DNA of 64,000 bases from UBA8752 sp965659115 (GTDB taxonomy: Bacteria > Bacteroidota > Bacteroidia > Flavobacteriales_D > Sanyastnellaceae). The first letter of the stretch is position 1, and the number at the start of each line of letters is the position of its first letter. Of the stretch, positions 51,168 through 57,888 are shown piece after piece. Under the pieces are notes generated by a model, which worked only from the letters and a program-made list of their open reading frames with translations, was not told where the DNA came from and ran no database searches. A program made the position numbers and the translations under genes. The DNA is taken from assembly GCA_965659115.1 (NCBI GenBank), contig CBFHUP010000001.1:1-64000 (forward strand), read 5' to 3'.

Positions 51168-51944
51168 ATGCGACTCGACTTGAAAGGAAAACACGCCCTC
51201 GTCTGTGGGGCGTCCCAAGGAATAGGCTGGGCAGCAGCCAAAGAGCTGGCGGAATTGGGGGCCCAGTGCACCCTGATGGCCCGGAATTCGGAGCGTTTGG
51301 AGCAGGCCGTTCAACGGCTCCCCGGAACGGGTCACAGCATCGCAGTGGCCGACTTTACCCAGCCAGAGGCCGTGAGCGCAGCCGCGTTGAAGGCAGCAGA
51401 ACAGGCTCCGGTGGACATCCTCATCAACAACACCGGCGGACCTCCGGGCGGGCCAGCCCACGCGGCGGACACTTCAGCTTACCTCGCGGCCTTCACACAA
51501 CACCTTTTGTGCAACCAGCGGTTGGTTCAAGCGGTGTTGCCCGGCATGCGGGCATCGGGCGGTGGACGCATCGTCAATGTGATTTCCACTTCGGTCAAGC
51601 AGCCACTCGACGGACTGGGCGTATCCAATACCGTACGCGGCGCTGTGGCCAATTGGGCCAAAACCCTCGCCAACGAACTCGGCCCAGACGGCATTACAGT
51701 CAACAACGTCCTTCCCGGCGCGACGCGCACGGCAAGGTTGGATCAAATCGCGGAGGCGAAGGCGTCCAAGACCGGACAGTCACCTGCCGAAGTGCTGCAC
51801 GCGATGGCACAAGCCGTTCCGTTGCGCCGCTTGGGCGAGGCGGAAGAAATCGGAGCGGCCATTGCCTTTCTGTGCAGTCCAGCAGCGGCGTACATCAGCG
51901 GCATCAATTTGCCGGTCGATGGCGGCCGCACCCGCTCGCTCTAA
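51168..51944 (+). CDS. SDR-family oxidoreductase with a non-canonical active site
   Basis: A 258-residue short-chain dehydrogenase/reductase. The nucleotide-binding GASQGIGWAAAKELA and the LINNTGGPPGG strand are present. The catalytic serine is in ISTSVKQP, but the usual Y-x3-K is replaced by N-x3-R (SNTVRGAV). A subgroup of FabG-like SDRs shows this replacement, so it may be inactive as a classical dehydrogenase or use other chemistry. The C-terminus (YISGINLPVDGGRTRSL) is normal. The ATG at 51168 is chosen because the frame upstream crosses the divergent promoter. Confidence 0.85.
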   Translation: MRLDLKGKHALVCGASQGIGWAAAKELAELGAQCTLMARNSERLEQAVQRLPGTGHSIAVADFTQPEAVSAAALKAAEQAPVDILINNTGGPPGGPAHAADTSAYLAAFTQHLLCNQRLVQAVLPGMRASGGGRIVNVISTSVKQPLDGLGVSNTVRGAVANWAKTLANELGPDGITVNNVLPGATRTARLDQIAEAKASKTGQSPAEVLHAMAQAVPLRRLGEAEEIGAAIAFLCSPAAAYISGINLPVDGGRTRSL

Positions 51945-52031
51945 CCCCAGAGCTGGGCCGCGCTCGGTTCATCACCAAGCCCCGGTCATAAACTTCATCC
52001 TTTGGATGGCCATTTCCACACCGCTGAAAGC

Positions 52032-52072
52032 TACTTTCGCACCGCACGTCAATCGAAACGTCACCTTACGTC
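52032..52072 (+). promoter_or_regulatory. gdhA leader: -7 box and three ACGTC direct repeats
   Basis: TACTTTCG (52032-52039) is one mismatch from TAnnTTTG, 35 nt before the gdhA ATG. Downstream lie ACGTC at 52046, 52058 and 52068, spaced 12 and 10 nt. They may be a repressor site or chance. No clear -33 element is seen. The rest of the 130 nt SDR-gdhA gap holds nothing else I can support. Confidence 0.3.
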
Positions 52073-52074
52073 CC

Positions 52075-53421
52075 ATGGAGCACCCCAGTGTCCAGGCGTT
52101 TATGGCAGAAGCCCTACGCCGCAATCCCAACGAGCCTGAGTTTTTGCAGGCCGTCGAAGAGGTCGCAGAGACCGTCATTCCCTTCATTGAAAACAACCCG
52201 AAATACCAAGGCCATGCCCTGTTGGAGCGCATGATCGAGCCTGAGCGTGTGATTTCTTTCCGCGTTCCATGGACCGACAATGCCGGCAACATTCAGGTCA
52301 ACCGAGGCTACCGGGTGGAGTTTAATTCAGCCATTGGACCTTACAAAGGAGGGCTGAGATTTCACCCCAGCGTGAACTTGAGCATCCTCAAGTTCTTGGG
52401 CTATGAACAGGTCTTCAAGAATTCGCTCACAACCCTGCCCATGGGTGGGGGAAAGGGCGGTTCCGACTTCGACCCCAAAGGCAAGACGGATGCCGAAGTG
52501 ATGCGTTTCTGTCAGAGTTTTATGACCGAGCTGAGCCGTCACATTGGTCCCAATACTGACGTCCCAGCAGGTGACATCGGTGTTGGAGGCCGTGAAATTG
52601 GATACATGTTTGGCCAGTACAAGCGCCTGCGCAATGAGTTTACTGGTGTCCTCACCGGAAAGAAGCCCGCATGGGGCGGCTCTTTGATCCGTCCAGAGGC
52701 GACCGGCTATGGAGCGACTTATTTCATGGCAGAAATGCTCGCCATGAAAGACCAGTCCATCGATGGCAAAACCGTGGTCATTTCTGGTTCTGGCAACGTG
52801 GCTTTGCATGCCGCAGAGAAGTGTCTCCGTTTGGGAGGAAAAGTGGTGGCTTTGAGCGACAGCAAGGGCAGCATCCACGACCCTGCCGGGTTGACCGAAG
52901 AGAAGCTCGCTTGGCTCAAGGACCTGAAAGAGGTGCGCCGAGGGCGGATCTCAGAATACGCCGAGGCCCACGAAGGCGTCACATTCCGCGCTGGACAAGA
53001 CCCTTGGGATTTGGCTTGCGATTTGGCATTCCCTTGCGCCACTCAGAACGAATTGGATGGCGCAGAAGCTCAAACACTGGTGTCCAATGGCTGCAAAGCC
53101 GTGGCAGAGGGGGCCAACATGCCTTGCACTCCTGAGGCCGTCGAATGCTTCCAGAAGGCGGGTGTCATGTTTGCTCCAGGAAAAGCCTCGAACGCCGGTG
53201 GCGTGGCGACATCTGGTTTGGAGATGTCCCAAAACAGTTTGCGGATGTCGTGGACCTCAGAAGAAGTCGATGGCCATTTGCAGCGCATCATGAAGGACAT
53301 TCACGCCCAGTGCGTCCAGTACGGACGGACGGATGGAGGATCAGTGGACTATGTGCGCGGAGCCAACATCGCAGGCTTTGTGAAGGTCGCTGACGCCATG
53401 ATCGATCAGGGCGTGGTGTGA
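52075..53421 (+). CDS. gdhA: NADP-specific glutamate dehydrogenase
   Basis: GdhA makes glutamate from 2-oxoglutarate and ammonia with NADPH. From the ATG at 52075 it has 448 residues, the length of the hexameric NADP-type enzyme. The catalytic lysines are in YKGGLRFHPSVN and LPMGGGKGGSDFDPKG; the Rossmann motif is VISGSGNVALHAAEK. The C-terminal SNAGGVATSGLEMSQNS block is typical. Upstream frame to 51862 overlaps the SDR gene and is rejected. The two small RNAs lie directly downstream. Confidence 0.95.
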   Translation: MEHPSVQAFMAEALRRNPNEPEFLQAVEEVAETVIPFIENNPKYQGHALLERMIEPERVISFRVPWTDNAGNIQVNRGYRVEFNSAIGPYKGGLRFHPSVNLSILKFLGYEQVFKNSLTTLPMGGGKGGSDFDPKGKTDAEVMRFCQSFMTELSRHIGPNTDVPAGDIGVGGREIGYMFGQYKRLRNEFTGVLTGKKPAWGGSLIRPEATGYGATYFMAEMLAMKDQSIDGKTVVISGSGNVALHAAEKCLRLGGKVVALSDSKGSIHDPAGLTEEKLAWLKDLKEVRRGRISEYAEAHEGVTFRAGQDPWDLACDLAFPCATQNELDGAEAQTLVSNGCKAVAEGANMPCTPEAVECFQKAGVMFAPGKASNAGGVATSGLEMSQNSLRMSWTSEEVDGHLQRIMKDIHAQCVQYGRTDGGSVDYVRGANIAGFVKVADAMIDQGVV

Positions 53422-53467
53422 CCATTTCTGACGGACTGTAGTCCGATGATGACAAAAGGTGTGAAGT

Positions 53468-53507
53468 CTGCTCCTACGACAGAACAGAATCAAGCACCCT
53501 ACGTTTG
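53468..53507 (+). promoter_or_regulatory. Promoter of small RNA copy A
   Basis: An exact TAnnTTTG box, TACGTTTG (53500-53507). Instead of TTTG, the -33 region carries CTGCTCCTAC, exactly 22 nt upstream of the box, and the same sequence and spacing recur in copy B. The conservation suggests a functional element for an alternative sigma factor or an activator. Confidence 0.5.
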
Positions 53508-53511
53508 AACT

Positions 53512-53615
53512 GTCAACGGCATGCATTCAAGCCGTTGGTGCCACGAGACAAGCGTGGCTGGCAAGCAATTTGGTTAAGTGAAGCGCCCTGGAAACGTCCG
53601 GGGCGCTTTCGTTTT
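53512..53615 (+). ncRNA. Putative structured small RNA, copy A
   Basis: About 104 nt; the 5' end is estimated from the -7 box. Predicted elements in order: hairpin 1 (CAACGGC ... GCCGTTG), hairpin 2 (GCCACG ... CGTGGC), a single-stranded GGCAAGCAATTTGGTTAA, and a hairpin terminator. There is no plausible reading frame. It is 3' of gdhA on the same strand but has its own promoter. Family unknown; I could not compare it with Bacteroidota RNA motifs in databases. Confidence 0.65.
53582..53615 (+). terminator. Terminator of small RNA copy A
   Basis: AGCGCCC-t-GGA-aacg-TCC-g-GGGCGCT, a GC-rich stem with a small internal mismatch, followed by TTCGTTTT. It is oriented for the plus strand. Confidence 0.75.
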
Positions 53616-53676
53616 ATACCCCATCGCTTGTGACAGTTTATGAAACGTAGGCAAGAACCGACAAGAAGCATATGTC

Positions 53677-53716
53677 CTGCTCCTACATGCAACCGAAGGC
53701 TTTGGTTCTACGTTTG
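53677..53716 (+). promoter_or_regulatory. Promoter of small RNA copy B
   Basis: TACGTTTG (53709-53716) with the same CTGCTCCTAC box 22 nt upstream (53677-53686) as copy A. Confidence 0.5.
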
Positions 53717-53720
53717 TAAT

Positions 53721-53825
53721 GTCAACGGCACGCATTAAAGTCGTTGGTGCCACGAAGCAAGCGTGGCTGGCAAGCAATTTGGTTAATTAAAAGCGCCCTG
53801 GAAACGTCCGGGGCGCTTTCATTTT
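53721..53825 (+). ncRNA. Putative structured small RNA, copy B
   Basis: A second copy of about 105 nt. By my count the units differ from copy A at about 11 positions plus one indel over about 118 nt. Changes fall mainly in loops and linkers; in hairpin 1 a G-C pair becomes G-U, keeping the stem, and hairpin 2 changes only in its loop (agacaag to aagcaag). The stretch from the hairpin 2 loop end through GGTTAA is identical. This is the pattern of an RNA under structural selection. Confidence 0.65.
53792..53825 (+). terminator. Terminator of small RNA copy B
   Basis: The same stem as in copy A, followed by TTCATTTT. The convergent epimerase gene ends 37 nt further on. Confidence 0.75.
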
Positions 53826-53861
53826 GGAGCTTTTTTGGGGGCGCCGTGCAGACGCAGCGCT

Positions 53862-54257
53862 TCAAGTGTCGCTGCAGAGCTCTACCAACACTTTTGCCGT
53901 ATCGCTCGGGTGTAGGAATGCGATGCGCTTGTTGTCTGCACCTGGCTTGGGCCCGGTGACAATCCGGTAACCCTTTGCGGTGAGGCGTTCGAGTTCGGCT
54001 TCCAAATCATCGACATGAAAAGCGATGTGGTGCAAACCGGCCCCCCGCTTTTCGAGGTGCTTGGCAATGGCGCTATCGGGAGATGTGGGGACCAAGAGCT
54101 CCACTTTGGCTCCACCGGCCTCGAAGAAGGAGGTCAGAACCGCCTCGCCCATGACTTCTTCCCGCTTGTATGAGGGGCTCCCGAGCACCTCACCAAAGAT
54201 CTTCTCTGCTGCTTCTAAATCTTCGACGGCGATGCCGATATGCTCGAGTTTCTTCAT
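53862..54257 (-). CDS. mce: Methylmalonyl-CoA epimerase
   Basis: A 131-residue glyoxalase-fold enzyme that interconverts (R)- and (S)-methylmalonyl-CoA in propionate metabolism. Metal ligands are seen in KLEHIGIAVEDL (His), LHHIAFHVDD (His) and the C-terminal KVLVELCSD (Glu). The family phrase SPDSAIAKHLEKRGAGLHHIA is typical. It overlaps the kmo stop by 4 nt and is last in a three-gene operon. Its partner mutase is not in the window, but the cobalamin adenosyltransferase at 40581 would support it. Confidence 0.92.
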   Translation of the reverse strand: MKKLEHIGIAVEDLEAAEKIFGEVLGSPSYKREEVMGEAVLTSFFEAGGAKVELLVPTSPDSAIAKHLEKRGAGLHHIAFHVDDLEAELERLTAKGYRIVTGPKPGADNKRIAFLHPSDTAKVLVELCSDT

Positions 54258-55657
54258 GCCAATTTGTGGGGCAGCCTTTCGGCGGCAAGAGACAAGGCGT
54301 GCTCGGCCACTTCTTCGCTGTCCCAGCATTCGCCGATGTCAGCGCGGTCCATCACCTCTTCCATGATTCCATCTTGGATGGCACCAAGGGCCAACGCCTC
54401 ATGATAAGGCAGATGTGAGAACGTGACCATGGAATACAGCGGGGTCCACTGCTCTGGGAAGCGTTCAGTCAGCCTGCGCTCAATGCGTTTTCGCAACAAG
54501 AAACGGGGGTCACCCGTCTTGTCTCTCATTTCGATGAAGTTGCGCAAAGCCAAGTCGCCGATGGCATCTCCATTGGGCTTGCGGTTTCGGCCAAATTCAG
54601 CGAAAAGCCCACCCCAATTGTCCGCAGCGGATGAACCTCCGCGGTCATCCAACATATCGGCGAGCACGCGCACATCTTCAAAACCGCTGTTCATACCCTG
54701 TCCGTAAAACGGCACAATGGCATGGGCCGCATCGCCGAGCAAAACAATCCGCTCCCCGTGATTCCAAGGGTTGCACCGTGTGGTGACCAATGAGCTTGTG
54801 GGGTGGGTGGCCCAATCGCTTTCGAAATCAGGAAGGTGCTTCAGGACGTCCGGAAAGTGCTGCTCGAAATAGCCGCGCGCCGCTGAGGCCCCTTCGATGC
54901 CGGCAAAGGCATCTGCACCTTCGTAGGGGGCAAACAACGTGCAGGTAAAGGTGCGGTCGGGGTTGGGCAACGCCATGAGCATGAAATGGCCGCGTGGCCA
55001 TATGTGCAATGCCTCGGGGTCGATGGCAAAGTCGCCATCTGCGTTGGGGGGCATGGCGACTTCCTTGTAGCCGTGCTCCAGGTAGAACTGGCTGAAATCG
55101 AACCGGTCTGTCCGCATCATGCGCGAACGCACTGCACTGAAGGCTCCGTCCGTGCCAAAAACATGGCTGTGTTCAGCGGTCTGGCCGCTGCGAAAGTGCA
55201 AGGTCACACCTCCGTCGTTTTCTGAGAAGTCTTGAAGCGCGTGTTCAAATTTGACCTGCACCAGCCCGGTGGATTCGGCCTCCTCCAAAAGGATGCGGTT
55301 GAGCGGCCCGCGCGCCACCGAATAAATGCACTCGTCGTGGCCGAACCGACCGCGGCCAGGCAGGCCGTATGGCTGATAGGTGAGCTCGCCTGCTTGGTTG
55401 TGCATGCACCGCGCTTTGACGGGCATGGCAATTTGGCGCACGGCGTCCATGGCTCCGGCGACTTCCAGCGCACGCCATCCCCTTTCGCTCAATGCGAGGT
55501 TGATGGACCTGCCGGCAGCATCGCCCACCTTGCGTGGGTCTGCGCGGCGCTCATACACGGTCACTTTGTGGCCACGGTTGGCCAAGACCAAGGCCAGCAG
55601 GCTGCCCACAAGCCCTGCGCCAACAATGGCGACAGACTGTCCGCTCTCGGAGGTCAT
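54254..55657 (-). CDS. kmo: Kynurenine 3-monooxygenase
   Basis: A 467-residue FAD monooxygenase that hydroxylates L-kynurenine to 3-hydroxykynurenine in tryptophan degradation or the eukaryote-type NAD route. FAD-binding VGAGLVGSLLALVLANRGHKV is at the N-terminus, YERRADPRK with GRSINLALSERG follows, and the FAD motif GDAAHAIVPFYGQGMNSGFED lies in the second half; this combination is diagnostic of KMO. Other kynurenine genes (dioxygenase, formamidase, kynureninase) are absent here. It overlaps both neighbours by 4 nt. Confidence 0.93.
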   Translation of the reverse strand: MTSESGQSVAIVGAGLVGSLLALVLANRGHKVTVYERRADPRKVGDAAGRSINLALSERGWRALEVAGAMDAVRQIAMPVKARCMHNQAGELTYQPYGLPGRGRFGHDECIYSVARGPLNRILLEEAESTGLVQVKFEHALQDFSENDGGVTLHFRSGQTAEHSHVFGTDGAFSAVRSRMMRTDRFDFSQFYLEHGYKEVAMPPNADGDFAIDPEALHIWPRGHFMLMALPNPDRTFTCTLFAPYEGADAFAGIEGASAARGYFEQHFPDVLKHLPDFESDWATHPTSSLVTTRCNPWNHGERIVLLGDAAHAIVPFYGQGMNSGFEDVRVLADMLDDRGGSSAADNWGGLFAEFGRNRKPNGDAIGDLALRNFIEMRDKTGDPRFLLRKRIERRLTERFPEQWTPLYSMVTFSHLPYHEALALGAIQDGIMEEVMDRADIGECWDSEEVAEHALSLAAERLPHKLA

Positions 55658-56817
55658 GCGTTGAGCGCCTGTTCGAGGTCGTCGATGAGGTCTTCTGGAT
55701 CCTCTACACCGCAGCTGATGCGGATGAGGCTGTCATTGATGCCGAGCATGGCACGCTGATCGGCTGGCACAGAGGCGTGTGTCATCAGGGCGGGGTGCTC
55801 GATGAGGCTTTCGACGCCACCGAGGGACTCTGCCAGGGCAAACACCTTCGTGGATTCGCACACCTTGCGGGAGGCCGCCAGGCTGTCATCTGTGAGGGTG
55901 AAGCTGATCATGCCGCCAAAATCACTCATTTGGCGGGCGGCGACATCGTGGTTGGGCGATGCTGTGCGACCGGGCCAGTACACCTTGTCCACTTTGGGAT
56001 GGGCTTCGAGCCATTCGGCGACAGCCCGTCCATTGATACAATGCTGACGAACGCGAATGCCCAAGGTTTTGATGCCCCGCAATACGAGGAAGCAGTCCAT
56101 GGGACCGGGCACGGCACCCACGTTGTTTTGCAGGGTGCGCAGCGCCGCATCGGTCTCGGCGTCCTTGGTCATGAGGGCCCCCATCACAACATCGGAGTGT
56201 CCGCCGAGGTACTTGGTAACGCTGTGCATGACGATGTCCGCTCCGCATTCGAGTGGGCGTTGCAAGGCGGGTGTGGCAAAGGTGTTGTCCACCGCCAATT
56301 TGGCGGGGTGGCCTTCGAGGACTTTGGCGACCGCCGCAATGTCTGTGATGCGCAACAATGGGTTGGTTGGGGTCTCCAACCAAACGAGCCGGGTGCGCTC
56401 ATTGAGGACGGCAGTGACGTTGGATGCGTCTTGGGTATCCACAAAGTGGAATTTGATACCAAGGGGGGCATAGTGCGTGGTAAATAACCGGCGGGTTCCA
56501 CCATAAAGGTCGTCTCCTGCGATCACCTCATCACCGGGACTCAGCGTCATGAGCACGGCGTCTACTGCAGCCAACCCACTGGAAAACGCCAACCCGTTTT
56601 GTCCCCCTTCGAGGGCAGCAAACGCCGATTCAAGGGCATCACGGGTGGGGTTTGACGACCTGCTGTATTCGTAGCCTTTGTGCTTTCCAATGCCCTCCTG
56701 AACATAGGTGGAGGACATGTAAACAGGAGTCATGATCGCACCCGTACTCGGATCCGGCTCAACTCCGGCATGAACGGACAGGGTGCTGAATCCGGGTGCT
56801 TTTTTATCGTTCGACAT
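55654..56817 (-). CDS. Trans-sulfuration PLP enzyme (cystathionine gamma-synthase/lyase family)
   Basis: A 387-residue Cys/Met-metabolism PLP enzyme. The PLP-binding lysine is in HSVTKYLGGHSDVVMGA; YEYSRSSNPTRDALE, SGLAAVDAVL and the late SLGGVESLIEHPALMTHASV are family blocks. Cystathionine gamma-synthase, gamma-lyase and beta-lyase share this scaffold, and I cannot separate them by eye. It is first in an operon with kmo and the epimerase, a pairing that is not standard for methionine genes. Confidence 0.9.
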   Translation of the reverse strand: MSNDKKAPGFSTLSVHAGVEPDPSTGAIMTPVYMSSTYVQEGIGKHKGYEYSRSSNPTRDALESAFAALEGGQNGLAFSSGLAAVDAVLMTLSPGDEVIAGDDLYGGTRRLFTTHYAPLGIKFHFVDTQDASNVTAVLNERTRLVWLETPTNPLLRITDIAAVAKVLEGHPAKLAVDNTFATPALQRPLECGADIVMHSVTKYLGGHSDVVMGALMTKDAETDAALRTLQNNVGAVPGPMDCFLVLRGIKTLGIRVRQHCINGRAVAEWLEAHPKVDKVYWPGRTASPNHDVAARQMSDFGGMISFTLTDDSLAASRKVCESTKVFALAESLGGVESLIEHPALMTHASVPADQRAMLGINDSLIRISCGVEDPEDLIDDLEQALNA

Positions 56818-56821
56818 ACTG

Positions 56822-56829
56822 CAAAGGTC
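56822..56829 (-). promoter_or_regulatory. Candidate -7 box 4 nt before the trans-sulfuration enzyme gene
   Basis: GACCTTTG on the minus strand, one mismatch to TAnnTTTG, followed by CAGT and the ATG at 56817. The whole TTTGCA(G) run resembles the boxes before rfbD and the cobalamin adenosyltransferase. Confidence 0.35.
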
Positions 56830-56841
56830 GCAACTCCGAAC

Positions 56842-57888
56842 CTACTCTGCGCGCCGTGTTCGCCTCATCCATCCGGGAATCACCAACACTCCAAGCAACA
56901 AGTAGATAAAATGGGTCGCCAGGCGCCAAATCAACATGGTCATGGCCGGCGCAATCAGCGAGTCCGACAGCGCAAACCAAGGCTCGAAAAAAGCGCCGAG
57001 TAACCACTCTGCCACGCCGCTCGAACCCGGGGTTGGACTGATGAGCAAGTACACCCACATCACCAGTTGCCGCGCCACAATGGTGACGGGCTCCAATGCG
57101 GAAAATGGCGCCACGACCATGGCCATGACGGCCACCAGAGAGAGGAACCGCGCCGTCCAGCTCGCCATGGTGGCTGAAAAAGCGCCGGCCCAATGGAGCA
57201 TCGGCAAGGACTTCATTTCGAGCGCGCTGTGCTGCAAGTCGTCTGCAAACTTGGACAGGTTGTCCTGCCATCGCGAGAGCCATTGGATGCGCGCGCAGCG
57301 CAGAATGAGGTGACGGGTAGAAAAGGGAGCCAGAAATAAGCCAAAGGCAATGATCGCTGCGAGCAAGAGCATCACCCCCCATCCGACCCAAAAAACGCCC
57401 CATCCGAGGGTGCTGTCAAAATCCGACGGAGCTACGGCAGGGCCCAGAAAAAAAAGCAATGGCGGCACCGCCAGCACGTAAAACAGCTCGTCCAGCAAGG
57501 CCGTAGAAAACACCAGTGCGGTGCTCTTTCCGGCTGTCATGCCTTGACGGTGCAGTCCCCAAATGGCCACAGCTCCGCCCCCGACGATGCCCGGAGTGAT
57601 GGCCGAAGCAAACTCCCAGACCACGGTAGTTTCGATGGCACTGCGCCAAGTCAAACTGCCATTGGAAAGCCACCTGAGTCTCAACACATAGCCCAAGTCT
57701 CGGATGAAGATCAGCCCCAACAAACTTCCCAAGGCAACAGGCCAGCCCGGTAGGGTCACCGATCCTTGAACCGCCGACCAGCCGCCATTTTTCTGCACGG
57801 TTTGGTACAGAAGGCCTGCCACCACTGAGAGGCCGATGGCCAGTGGGATTAGGGCACGCAGAAGTTTTGGAGGTCGGCTTCCGATCAT
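56842..57888 (-). CDS. Flippase-like membrane protein (lysylphosphatidylglycerol synthase TM/UPF0104 family)
   Basis: A 348-residue protein with seven or more membrane helices, of the AglD/MprF flippase-domain family. LRWLSNGSLTWRSAIETTVVWEFASAITPGIVGGGAVAIWGLHRQGM and the late ISPTPGSSGVAEW, which gives the conserved PxPGgxGxxE-type motif, are visible. There is no lysyl-transferase domain, so it is only the membrane part, often assumed to flip a lipid. The ATG at 57888 overlaps the radical SAM gene by 4 nt. Confidence 0.8.
   Translation of the reverse strand: MIGSRPPKLLRALIPLAIGLSVVAGLLYQTVQKNGGWSAVQGSVTLPGWPVALGSLLGLIFIRDLGYVLRLRWLSNGSLTWRSAIETTVVWEFASAITPGIVGGGAVAIWGLHRQGMTAGKSTALVFSTALLDELFYVLAVPPLLFFLGPAVAPSDFDSTLGWGVFWVGWGVMLLLAAIIAFGLFLAPFSTRHLILRCARIQWLSRWQDNLSKFADDLQHSALEMKSLPMLHWAGAFSATMASWTARFLSLVAVMAMVVAPFSALEPVTIVARQLVMWVYLLISPTPGSSGVAEWLLGAFFEPWFALSDSLIAPAMTMLIWRLATHFIYLLLGVLVIPGWMRRTRRAE

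Larger units (their letters stand above)
53422..53861. repeat. Gene-free 440 nt region with a 209-nt-period tandem duplication
   Basis: No protein gene is credible here. The region holds two copies of a unit made of an upstream box (CTGCTCCTAC at 53468-53477 and 53677-53686), a -7 box (TACGTTTG at 53500 and 53709), a structured RNA and a hairpin terminator. Every landmark is 209-210 nt apart in the two copies. An extra CGGACT-GT-AGTCCG palindrome (53432-53445) is present only before the first copy. Confidence 0.8.

Noticed and set aside
53854..53875. Hairpin GCAGCG/CGCTGC with the epimerase stop codon in its loop, considered as a third structured element
   Set aside because: It is short, overlaps coding sequence, has no T run on the minus strand and is not part of the duplicated RNA unit.
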